A stretch of 64,000 nucleotides of DNA, taken from Pleurodeles waltl (taxonomy: Eukaryota > Chordata > Amphibia > Caudata > Salamandridae). Under the pieces are notes generated by a model that saw only the letters and a program-made list of their open reading frames with translations, ran no database searches and was not told where the DNA came from. Of this stretch, positions 35,418 through 45,639 are shown in pieces (within the stretch, counting starts at the first letter, position 1; each line of letters opens with the position of its first letter). A program made the position numbers and the translations under genes. The stretch is taken from NCBI RefSeq assembly GCF_031143425.1, contig NC_090437.1:1181880863-1181944862 (forward strand), read 5' to 3'.

Positions 35418-35800
35418 TTATTTCTGGGACTTCTCAACCTTATGACAAACCTCTCTTGACCATTTCTGCTTTTGACATATATTAGAATATGCAAAGGCAG
35501 TCTGAGGAAAGAGAGACATAAATTGTGAAAAGGTCTCCTTCGTTAGGATTTCAAGCACAACACCTGTGATTTTGCCTAGGTCATTGCTACCACAGTACAT
35601 TATCATCGGGTATGGATGCTCACAATCCAAAATGCTCTCAGCCATTGTTAACAATTGATGCCACTTCATACCACTATGGCCAACCCAAGTTATATTAAAG
35701 TTTAGAAATCAAAGGTTCTTGTCAATACCACAACTAATGGCATATTCTCTAGTGGATGAAGCTGTGTCCCAAAATCTAGAGGCAGACCAAGGTGCAGTAT
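35418..35800 (-). pseudogene. SGNH-hydrolase-like domain fragment, transposon type
   Basis: On the minus strand the sequence WVGHSGMKWHQLL is followed by a block reading MIMYCGSNDLGKITG and then FPQTAFAYSNI. The order is that of the SGNH/GDSL-like domain found in some vertebrate retroelements, for example Ngaro-type tyrosine-recombinase elements, where the C/G-G-NDLG block is block III. Family members usually have HCGGNDLG and VWSDI-PR. Here Y replaces H before C, S replaces G, and the VWSDI block is FAYSNI. A stop lies upstream (after GIDKNL). No tyrosine recombinase or reverse transcriptase is next to it. Its presence within the composite locus may identify that locus, or it may be an unrelated fossil. 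Confidence 0.55.
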
Positions 35801-36215
35801 GGAGATCTCAGTCACAAGAGAAGTGCTCAGCAGAATGAATTAGCTTCAGCAGGAACATAGAATTATATTAGAAGAAAACAAAATGAGTGGGTGCGGGGTG
35901 GTGACAAAATTATATAGGTAATTGGCAGATTTTTGGTAGTTACAAAGGAAGGTTAGGTTGTGGGTAACTGCTGTTTGTATGGTGCACAGTTACTTGATAA
36001 ACAGTGAGGGGTATTCTGTTGGCTGATTCTCAAATTTTGGTATGATCCTGAAATTGTCTTGCAAGAGTAATTGTTGAGCTTCCACAGCTGAAGCTTGCTT
36101 GGGGGTGTCGTACAATCCTGCAAGACTCTCAGAAGAGTCATTTAGAACTTGACCGAGTGACCCTGGAATACGTTTTTTTTTTTATATTGCAAGAGTCTCT
36201 TGAGACGGATTGTAC

Positions 36216-36682
36216 CCGGAGAGAAAGAAGCTGTATTGCTCCAGTACAAAAGCCATAAACTAGTTAAAGCAAGCATAAAGTAAAAGAAGGAAAGCAGGGT
36301 TAGCCTACAATACTTATTAAGTTAAAATAAAAGGTTATAAAAACTATTAAAGGGGATTATGGTACATGTAGTACATGTATTGTGAACCGGATACATATTT
36401 CTGTGCAGAATGCAAGATTGAGGTTGTATTAAGGTGAATCAATAGCTGATTTTCCATCTACAGAATTTTAAAAAAGCTGCAATGTGACTGACCGCAAGGC
36501 ATTCCTGCTCAGATATTAATATCTGGAGCATAATCTCAGACACCTGGGCTTCCCTTTGGTGGTTTTGAGGTATAGAAAGTGTAATTTCTTTAACTCAGCA
36601 GAGGTTATTTGACTTTTGACAAAAAATGATTGGTGTATTCATCCTCCTTCAAGACACAGCATCTATTCAAGTAACTAAAAAT
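36216..36682. other. Unassigned sequence before Harbinger copy 1
   Basis: Nothing recognised. It ends in the ata flank of the Harbinger insertion. Confidence 0.35.
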
Positions 36683-36685
36683 ATA
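36683..36685. repeat. 3-bp target duplication, left
   Basis: ata directly before GGCCCTCATT, matched by ata at 45011-45013 after GAGGGCC. Confidence 0.6.
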
Positions 36686-37285
36686 GGCCCTCATTACAAC
36701 CCTGGCGGTAAATCCTGCTTTCCGCCGTGCTGAAGACCGCCAACATACTGTTGCGGTGGCGGAAATCCGCTAAAGGTATTACTGCCCACAGCTCGGAATC
36801 CCCCACATTACAGACACCCACACAAGTCCGCCACACCAAAGGTCAGTGATAAACTGGCGATACCAAAACCCACACCATCACGCCAACAAGAAGACGCCCA
36901 CACTATCATGATCCACGAATATACGCAGCGGTCTTTCAACCGCGGTAATCCATTGGCGGTACGCACCGCTGCGCTCAAAATACACACACATTTAAAAAAC
37001 ACAACTACATTGGACAATTCGAAATGCACACACCTGACACACATACACACACCACACCCACACACCCAAACCAATATAAAGCACACACCCACATTACCCA
37101 CAAACCCTTACAACCCAAAATTTGAAAGAATGCCAGAGAGAGAAAGATTAGCTAACACAACACCAGCATTCACAGACACACAACACCATCACTTATACAA
37201 CATCCACGCACCTCAAACAACACACACCAACACATCCCCCCACACATCACAACAGACAGCACCTCACACATCACCACACCACATC

Positions 37286-38800
37286 ATGGCACCTCAAAGA
37301 CACCCCAGGTTTTCTGAGGAGGAGCTAAGGGTCATGGCGGAGGAAATGATCCGGGTAGAGCCACAGCTATTCGGATCACAGGTGCAGCAGACATCTATTG
37401 CAAGGAAGATGGAGCTATGGCGGAAAATTGTCGACAGGGTCAATGCAGTGGGACAGCATCCAAGAACACGGGATGACATCAGGAAGAGGTGGAACGACCT
37501 ACGGGGGAAGGTACATTCCGTGGTATCCAGACACCAGATTGCTGTACAGAGAACTGGCGGTGGACCCCCTCCTCCTCCCCCACAACTAACAACATGGGAT
37601 GAGCAAGTCTTGGCAATAATGCATCCTGAGGGCCTCGCAGGAGTAGCAGGAGGACTGGACTCTGGTAAGTCATATCTTTACTACTATGTCCCCCCAACCC
37701 CACCTGCATGTCATCACATACTCCCACTCCTACTCTCACCCCCATGTCCCACTATCACAACCCACACATCTCAATACCAAGGCCCTGCATGCAACACCTA
37801 CGCATGGACCACCATCACCAAAGCATGTCCAGTACAGAAACCCACAGAGACCCCAAACCAACTATCACAAAAGGGCTAACACAATGACACAAGCACATGA
37901 GTAGAGGGTACCTCACCCAATGTACACAATGGCACACACAGATACTACAATTATTATGCATTTACACCCCAACAGGACCCATACTCAACCTCACCAGACT
38001 GGAGGTGCCAGACATATCCAGTCCCCCCACAGAAGAGGCCCACAGTGATGACAGCAGCTCTGCACGCCTGGATCAAGATGACCAGCCCGGCCCATCAGGG
38101 ACCTCGGGACAGTCGGTTCCCCTGACACAGTCCCAAACCACCACAGAGCCTCCCCCCTCAGGAAACACCAGCACAGCACCCACCCAGCGGGCCCATCCCT
38201 CTGTCCCTAGGACATGTCAATCAGCAGTGTGTCCACCACTACAGGGACCCCAGGCAACCCCACAAACCCAAGTAAATCAAGTACCTGGGGTCAGTGGCTG
38301 TGGGCTCAAGGTTCAGGGGACAGAGGCACAGGATAACAAGGAAGCTGGGAGGACTGGTGCGACAGTGGGAGGACAGGCCCAGGGAACCAACTCTCCACGA
38401 GGCACTCTCCAACATCATGGGAGCATACCACCATTCCCAGGAGACCGTGGGCACGGTACTGGCCAAGTTTCAGGAGACCCAGCGGCTGCAGGAGGAACAC
38501 TACCTGGGGATCAGGGAGGACTTGAAGTCCATCAACACCACCCTGGTCACCATTGCAGGGGTGCTGGCAGACCTTATCAACACCATGAGGGACACAGTGG
38601 CACACAAACGGGCCCCTGACACTAGCCTGGATGATGAACAGCCCTCCAACTCTGCCGGCGCTAGTGGACAGGAGGCACCGCCACAGGACCAATAGGCCAA
38701 AAGCACCCCACCCCCTGCAGAAGGAGAACCACCACGCAAACGGTCCCTGAGATCCAGGAACAAGACAGAGATCATTGCCAAGACCCCTGCCCGGAAATGA
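37286..38800 (+). pseudogene. Harbinger gene A: Myb/SANT-like protein with coiled C-terminus
   Basis: The ATG at 37286 opens an exon (to 37664) whose first 80 residues form a Myb/SANT-like DNA-binding domain: RFSEEELRVM, then MELWRKIVDRVN, then RTRDDIRKRWNDLRGK. A proline run follows (GGGPPPPPPQL). A GT donor at 37665 and an AG acceptor at 37974-37975 join, in frame, to a Ser/Thr/Pro/Gln-rich exon. A frameshift near 38290 leads to a helical segment (LHEALSNIMGAYHHSQ and QRLQEEHYLGIREDL), likely a coiled coil. A TAG at 38693 interrupts, at a position where copy 2 has an amino acid, a basic tail rich in RKRSLRSRNK that resembles a nuclear signal and ends at 38800. AATAAA lies at 38986. The protein would help transposase recognise DNA or enter the nucleus. 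Now inactive. Confidence 0.8.
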
Positions 38801-39278
38801 GACCCTCCTGAATGTCTCCCTTCTGTCCCACTTTGTCATCCTGTCCACCTTAAAATGCCAGAGCTCCACTTCCTATGCCACATTGGCCAATGCACGTGTG
38901 AAACCAACAGACTGGATTCTGCCATGGACATTCCTCCACCATCACCCCAGCCCATTTCACACACCCCTCCACTTATTTGCACAGAAATAAACAGCCTTGA
39001 ATCACAAAACAATCTGGACTCAGTCTGTGCATTCATAAATGTGTAATTGCTAAATCTCTGGAATATAGCAATGTCAATGTACTTGTTCACATACCAATGT
39101 TACACAGCTGTAGGTCAGGAGGAAACATAGCAGAGGGCACAAATTGGGACCCAGATCTGTGAAATGGAAAGCCAAAGTGAAAAGTCAGGGTCCATCCACA
39201 GAGTAAAACAGGCAGACTTATGCTAGCTCGTACAATAGTATGAGATGTGGGAAGCAGTTCCATCTTCTTACCTGTGTC

Positions 39279-40393
39279 TCACTGGAAGTATTGCATGATG
39301 ATGTTGTTTCGGATGTCTACATCTTCTTCTTCTGCCTCCTCTTCTTCACTGTCCACAGCCTCCACAGCTGCCACAAGACCAACATCAGGCCCATCCTCCT
39401 GCAGAAAAGGCACCTGGTGTCGCAAAGCCAGGTTGTGCAATATATATAGCAGGCCAAGATGATCTGGCACACCTTCTTTGGTGAGTAGTATAGGGATCCA
39501 CCTGTAAGATGGAGGCACCGGAATCTGGCCTTCAGGAGGCCGAAGGTGCGCTCGATTATCCTCCTAGTTCGTCCATGTGCCTCATTGTAGTGTTCCTCTG
39601 CCCTTGTCCTGGGATTCCTCACTGGGGTCAGTAGCCATGACAGGTTAGGGTAACCAGAGTCACCTGCAAATATCGAGGGACAACTGTTAGACATCCTCCA
39701 AACATTAGGGAATCTCCCATATCCAGACACCAAATGAAACTGTGTGGGGACTTTAGGCTCACCTATTAGCCACGCACGGTGCCTCTGGAGTTGCCCCATC
39801 ACATAAGGGATGCTGCTATTTCTCAAAATGTAAACGTAATACACTGAGCCAGGATACGTGGAATTCACATGGGAGATGTACTGGTCTGCCATACACACCA
39901 GCTACACCTTCATTGAATGGTAGCTTTTCCGGTTTCTGTATATCTGTTCATTCCTGCGGGGGGGGACAAATGCCACATGTGTACCATCAATGGCACCAAT
40001 GACATTGGGGATATGTATTAGGGCATAAAAGTCACCTTTCACTGTGGGCAAATCCTCCACTTGAGGGGAAAAAATGTAGCTGCGCATGTGCTTCAGCAGG
40101 GCAAACAACACTCTGGACAACACGTTAGAGAACATTGGCTGGGACATCCCTGATCCCATGGCCACTGTTGTTTGAAAAGACCCAATGGCCAGGAAATGGA
40201 GTACATACAGGACCTGCACTAGAGGGGCTATTCCTGTGGGATGGCGGATAGCTGAAATCAGGTCTGGCTCCAACTGGGCACACAGTTCCTGGATCGTTGC
40301 ACGATCAGGTCTGTAAATGATAATTATGTGTCTCTCTTCTATTGTCGACAGGTCCACCAGGGGTCTGTACACCAGAGGATGCCGCCATCTCAT
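39279..40393 (-). pseudogene. Harbinger gene B: DDE transposase (HARBI1-like), inactivated
   Basis: A DDE_Tnp_4-type transposase that would cut and paste the element. The chosen start is the ATG at 40393, where copy 2 also begins its conserved region. Exon 1 runs to 39763, a 99-bp intron spans 39762-39664 (GT...AG), and exon 2 ends at 39279. The first catalytic Asp is in NVIGAIDGTH (residue 136, codon 39988-39986). The second should be in PGSVHD but here reads PGSVYY, so the Asp is lost (codon 39838-39836). GDSGYPNLSWLLTP and the catalytic Glu in RIIERTFGLL (codon 39553-39551) are present. A TAG interrupts at residue 164 (39904-39902), and an extra AT in a TATATA run near 39441 shifts the acidic C-terminus (EEEEAEEEDVD) out of frame. 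It lies between the two Myb-like genes on the opposite strand. Confidence 0.88.
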
Positions 40394-40860
40394 CACCTGC
40401 CCCAGAGGATGTGCCCTATGGAGGAGAACGGTGAGCAGAGGGTTATACAACACTTAGGTATCACAATGTTTTTTTGCAAAAACGTTACAATTTCTCCATG
40501 TGCCTCTGTCTGTCCATATTCCTGGCCTAAATAGGTGTGACGCAGTTATTTGGCCTGCCATGTGGCCCCCTGAAATGGCGGCTGCCTGACCTGTAAGGTG
40601 GGGCAAGGGGAAATGAGGTAACTGCGCTGGCGTTGTACACCGTTGCGGTAGGCGGTCGAAGACCGTGGCACAATTCAGCATTGGTTAACATTGGGCCCTA
40701 TGGGTTCCTGGAGCCATTGATGATGTACGCCGGCTGTGACGGTACGCACCGCCGCGGATGTGGTTGCCATTTTCTAACTGTTCACTCGCTTGATACCTGA
40801 CCTTCAACAGGAGAGGACCTACACTGCAAGTGCTGCTGTGACCTGTGTCTGGAAGCGACA

Positions 40861-43784
40861 ATGGCTACAGTGTCTGGGGAAAGGGCCCCTACCTTCACTT
40901 CAAAGGAGTTGGAGAAACTAGTGGATGGGGTCCTCCCCCAGTACACACAACTGTATGGTCCTCCAGACAAACAGGTGAGTACACTGTGAGCATGGTGGAT
41001 AGCACATGATTGTATGAAGTGTCATGTATGGAAGAGGGAGGGGAGGGGGACAGGCCAGCATGTGAGGATAGTGTGTGTGTATGTATGTCTGGGCCAGGGT
41101 GGGAGGTTTTTAGTTAATGAGTGAGAAGAACTGTACAGGATAGTAACAGCCTTTCTTACTTCACTTTTCCTCTAGGTCAGTGCCCACCAGAAGAAGGGTA
41201 TTTGGCGTGCCATCAGCAAGAAAGTGCGGACCCTGGGGGTCTACCATAGACGGAGAACCCACTGCCGGAAAAGATGGGAGGACCTGCGCTGCTGGAGCAA
41301 GATGATGGTGGAGTCCCAGCTGGGGATGGCCTCCCAACGTGGAAGGGGTGCCCATCGTACCATGACCCCCCTGATGTACCGGATCCTGGCGGTGGCATAT
41401 CCAGAGTTGGATGGGCGCTTGAGGGCATCACCGCAGCCACAAGGGGGTGAGTACACTCTCATTCAGCTGACTCTGCGTGCTTGATGAGGTGTCTGGGTGG
41501 GGACGGTCACCTGTGGATTCCCCTAGGCAAGGGCATACTAGCAAAGGTAGATCCATTGTTTTGCAGCCTCATTCCCAGTCCAACCCCAATGGTGGTATTT
41601 GTCCTCTACACCTAGTCAGGCTCCCATGGGTGCCAGCTGTGCCTGAAATGGGTCTGGACAGAGTCCCCCTTGGGCATGTGCTTTTCCCCTAGTGCATGGC
41701 TTAGTGCATAGGGCTGCTCCCTGTGTGTTGTGCCAACGGTAGTGGTGTTGCATGCACTGACCATGTGTCTCTTCTGTCTTCCCCCCCCTTTTTGTTTTGT
41801 GACCCTGTTCTTGTTCATCTAGCGGAGGAGCAGTGGCACCGGAGTAGGAGGGAGCTCCATCCCACATGGCCCTGGAGGGTTAAGTAATGGAGTCAGAAGG
41901 CACCAGTGAGATGGAGGGCGAGGGGAGCTCCATGACGGGGACAGGAGCATACACCAGCGACAGCGACTCCTCCTCTGATGGGAGCTCACTTGCGGTGGCG
42001 GGCACCTCTGTGCCCACCCCATCAACAGGTACAGCCGCCACCCCCCCTACCAGCACCGCCCTCCCAGCAGCCCCTCAGCATGTGTCCCGTGCCTGCTCAC
42101 CCAGGAGGGTGGGCATCTCCTTCGCCCCAGGCACCTCAACCACTGCCCCAGTCAGCCCTGCTGCCCTCATTGAGGAGGCTGTTGACCCCCTGAGATCCCT
42201 CACTGTTGGGCAATCTACCATTTTGAATGCCATCCAGGGTGTTGAGAGGCATTTGCAGCAAACAAATGCATACCTGTAGGGCATTCATTCTGGGCAGGCG
42301 GACCAACTGAGAGCATTTCAGGCTCTATCCTCAGCACTGATGGCAGCCATTGTACCTGTATCTAGCCTCCCCCTCCAACTTCCTCCACCCAGACCCAATC
42401 CCATGTACCTCAGCCTATCCCAAGCACACCAACAGACCAGCATGCAGACTCATCAACACACAAGAGTGGACATGGCAAACATAAGCACCACACATCCCAC
42501 AGGCACTCACACAAGCACCATACCCATGCAGACACAGCAACATCCACAGCCTCCATTGTGTCCCCCTCCTCCACGTCCTGCTCCTCCCTCCCTGTTTCGT
42601 CTCCACTCACACCTGCATGCACTACATCCTCAGCCACTACCTCCATCACCAGCACGCCCATCACCACACACCGCTCATGTGCACTCACCACCCCCACTAC
42701 CATTCACACATCCCCTGGGTCCCCTCCCAGTGTGTCTGTGAGCCCGCCTCCCAAAGTACACAAACGCAGGCACAAACCCACCCAACAGCCATCCACCTCA
42801 CAACAGCCTCCAGCCCATGCACCTTCACCCAAATTCAGCAAACGTACACGTCCTACAACCACTACCTCTTTCTCAACTCCCAAACCCCCTCCATCTTCCC
42901 ATCCCAGTGTATCTAAGAAACTTTTCCTGGCTAACATTGACCTCTTCCCTTCACCTTCTCCCATCCTTCCCCTAGGGCCAGGCTTTCCAAGTCCCAGCCC
43001 AGCACTTCAGCCACCAAATCCCCAAGCACAGTGGTGCCAGCATCTCCGGGCTCATTGTGGGCGCCACCCATCAGGGCTGCCAGTGTGCCACCTAACGAGG
43101 CCAAGGAGCAGGCCGTTCTGCCACCTGCCAAGGTGAAGAAGGTGCCCACATGCCGGAGGAAGAAGCTGCACCTACCAGCAAGCAAGGGCTCCTCCAAACC
43201 AAAAGGGGACAGTGGCAAGATACCAGCAGCAACATCAAAGGTGGGGAAGGGACACAAGCTGAAGAGCAGGTCAGGACAGGGCACAGTGGCTCCGACTGAG
43301 GGACCAGAGTCACCCCTTCTGTCAACCACTGCACCAACCGGCTGTGGACACTGCCACCAGCACCGCCACCAGCACCACCGCCTGCACGTCTGCTGCCTCA
43401 GCAACAGTCCCCAGCATCATCCCCAGTTGGCAGCCGTCCGAGGCTGCAGGAGACGTCCTGCTGTGTCCCTCAACAGGTGCAGACACATGCATCAGTGCCA
43501 GCACCTCTGCCACAGACATTGCCGCAACCAACGCCACCAGCCCCGCGACGTGCTCAGACAGTGCCACCACAGCTGACATGGCAATCATCCCCAGTGGGCA
43601 GCTGTCCGAGGCTGCAGGAGATGTCCTGGACCCTGCCCAGCGTCCATGCGGCAAGACTCTCAGCACTGTTTGTACCTGCAGGTGGCAGGCGAAGTCGCCA
43701 TGGCGTATCATGCTACCTGTTCCCAGGCAATCTCATGGCACACTCACCCATGTGAGGGAATGGGACCGGCCACACTGCATGTGA
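40861..43784 (+). pseudogene. Harbinger gene C: second Myb/SANT-like protein, low-complexity tail
   Basis: The ATG at 40861 opens a 38-codon exon (FTSKELEKLVDGVLPQY) ending at a GT donor at 40975. Exon 2 (41176-41456) completes a Myb/SANT-like domain: KKGIWRAISKKVRTLGV, HCRKRWEDLRCW and MYRILAVAYPELDGRL. Exon 3 begins near 41823 and has early in-frame stops. From 41887 comes an acidic Ser-rich segment (EMEGEGSSM, TSDSDSSSDGSS), then a conserved helical block (DPLRSLTVGQSTILNAIQGV), a TAG at 42277, and long Ser/Thr/Pro/His-rich sequence with frameshifts near 42560, 43030 and 43340. A Lys-rich basic stretch (VKKVPTCRRKKL) and two copies of a QPSEAAGDVL-type block follow. It differs clearly from gene A, so the element carries two distinct Myb-like proteins. 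Exon 3 borders are approximate. Confidence 0.75.
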
Positions 43785-44172
43785 AGCACTCTGATCACAA
43801 AGCACCCTCCAGAACCAGTGGAGAATCACATCCACTACCTCAGTCCTTGGCAGGATGAAGCACTCTGGGACAAAGCCCCCCCAGAACCAGTGGAGAGATA
43901 CATTCACTTCCTCAGTCCTTGGCAGGATGAAGCACTATGGGCACAAAGCCCCCTCCAGAACCAGTGGAGACTGACATCCACTTGTGAGACTGTGGCTTTG
44001 CACTCCGCAGGATAGAGCAGTGGGCAAACCACCCACTGGAAAGACTTGTGAGACTGTGGCTTTGCACTCCCCAGGATACAGCAGTGGGCAAACCACCCAC
44101 TGGAGAGACTTGTGAGACTGTGGCTTTGCACTCCCCAGGATAAAGTGGTGGGCATGGAGCCCCCTCATGGAG
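43783..44172 (+). repeat. Two adjacent three-unit tandem repeats at the end of gene C
   Basis: Array one has units of about 73 bp (starting at 43783, 43857 and 43929) with gaagcactctgggacaaagc, ccagaaccagtggaga and cctcagtccttggcaggat. Array two has units of exactly 64 bp (43981, 44045 and 44109) with cttgtgagactgtggctttg and gggcaaaccacccactgga. In one frame array one reads as repeated EPVE-YIH-LSPWQDEALW units, so it may be coding. Copy 2 keeps two 75-bp units of the first array (50347 and 50422). Confidence 0.8.
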
Positions 44173-45174
44173 CAGTGGCATTGTGCGTTCATCCGGCTGA
44201 GGTGCCCCCTCCCCCTCCCCCTGAGGTGCCTGTTTCATTTCGATCTGATGCCCCTGCAGTGTTCTCTCCATTTCGAGTCAGGTATCTTGTGTGGGCTTTG
44301 CCCATGCATTTTTGGACACTGATCCACGGACGATGTTTGAGTAATATCCAGACTTGTGTAGTTGGTGTACATATTTGTATATACTGATTTTTGAACTTGC
44401 ACTATATGATTTTTCTTGATTACAATCTCTACAATAATTTCCTTTTGTCCTTGCGTTCTTCCGGGGGTGTATATGTAATGTTGCTGCATGTATTTGTGTG
44501 TATGGTGTTGTGAGTGAGGGTGGGGGCATTGCGTGTTGCATTTGTGTGCCACTCTCTTTTCTCTCCCACCCTCCCCTGTGTTGTAGGTGCAGTACTCACT
44601 GTGGTCATCAACAGAGTTTTTCCTGCTCCTGATACAGAAGGAGGAAGACCAGCATGGGCAGGACGTGTAGTTCGGGCTCCATGACGTCCTGGTTCCTCGT
44701 TGGGTGTCGAGAGGTGAGTGGTTTCCCTTCTGTGTACTGTTTCCCCGGTACTTTTGATAGCGTTGGCACTGTCCCGGAAAAGGTGGCGGATAGGCCTCTT
44801 GTAATAGTGTGGGCGGTACTTTGTCCTCCGCCTGTCTGTTGGCAGTTACCGCCGCGGTGTTTGTTTCTATCGCTGTGGCGGTCGGAGTGTTAAAGTGGCT
44901 GTCTATGTTGGCAGTTTCCGCCATGGTCGTGATTCCATTTTTTTTTCAGCCGGGCTTTTGGCGGTATTACCGCTGCTTTATCACCGACTGCCAGGGTTGT
45001 AATGAGGGCCATAGTGTTATATAATTTGGAAGTCTATCTAAAGATTAAAATAAGATAATGTATTTAGAAACAATTTTTGATTTGTTTGTTTACTATGCCA
45101 GTAATACTAATATGGTTGTTTGAAAAACCATATAGAAATCAAAAGTGGTTCTTATTGAAAGTTAACTGATGTTA

Positions 45175-45180
<6 letters not shown>

Positions 45181-45246
<66 letters not shown>
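45181..45246 (+). repeat. (AT)33 microsatellite
   Basis: Uninterrupted at repeat of 66 bases, preceded by acacac, about 170 bp after the right end of Harbinger copy 1. Confidence 0.95.
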
Positions 45247-45249
<3 letters not shown>

Positions 45250-45639
45250 ATTCTAACAAGGCAACAAAGTCTAACATTCATCCAGGGCAAGGGGCTTTGC
45301 TCTGCGCATCTCCATCAGTGAAAACTCCATTCCTATCATCAGACAAGTGTAAAAAAAATTGAAATACTATTAATGTCTTGACCTGGGATGTGGCAGGTGT
45401 GAGGTACAAGCTAGGCGCCTCTGCATGGGGCTTAAATAATAGCCTAGTTTGACATATGCTTGTTCCAAGAAGCATGGAGTCTCGATCCTGTATAAAGCCC
45501 GGGGCTATGTAAATTTACTTCTCCAGCTAATTATAATGTGAAAGGTGATCTTCCAATTTAGATATGAATTTCACTAATCATCAAATTGTGTGTCCTTGAT
45601 ATCTCCTCGTCTGATATTCCAAGGTTGATAGTCACACGT

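Larger units (their letters stand above)
26000..36215. other. Composite locus: dyad motif, 64-bp repeat blocks, SGNH fragment
   Basis: From about 26005 to 36210 a short dyad-symmetric motif of the type GCAAGA-G-TCTTGC followed by GATCG recurs at least a dozen times in both orientations. Clear sites lie at 26005, 26371, 26531, 27893, 28025, 34701, 34847, 34915, 35074, 35141, 36055, 36111 and 36186. I did not see it elsewhere in the window. The same span holds two blocks of one 64-bp tandem repeat and a minus-strand SGNH-hydrolase-like fragment, and it is interrupted by later insertions. I read it as one old unit of unknown kind. Its ends are not defined by terminal repeats I can see. Confidence 0.45.
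36686..45010 (+). mobile_element. PIF/Harbinger transposon, full length, three genes (copy 1)
   Basis: An 8325-bp DNA transposon. The left end starts GGCCCTCATTACAACCCTGG and the right end is its inverse for more than 20 bases, after which both ends continue in GGCGGT/ACCGCC-rich sub-terminal repeats. It is flanked by ata. Three genes lie between the ends: A, a Myb/SANT-like protein (plus); B, a DDE transposase (minus); and C, a second Myb/SANT-like protein with a long low-complexity tail (plus). All are broken. The 5' 600 bp and the region from 44170 to the right end are non-coding. The whole order recurs, inverted, at 49517-57413. Confidence 0.9.

Noticed and set aside
34777..35485. Two plus-strand frames of 125-144 residues
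   Set aside because: No recognisable domain. They include copies of the dyad motif, and the SGNH-like signal lies on the opposite strand at one end.
40975..41175. Independent small genes between gene C exons
   Set aside because: GT and AG borders, phase and the matching structure in copy 2 (53145-52940) show these are introns.
41164..41467. Minus-strand frames of 64-75 residues over gene C exon 2
   Set aside because: Shadows of the Myb-like coding exon on the opposite strand.
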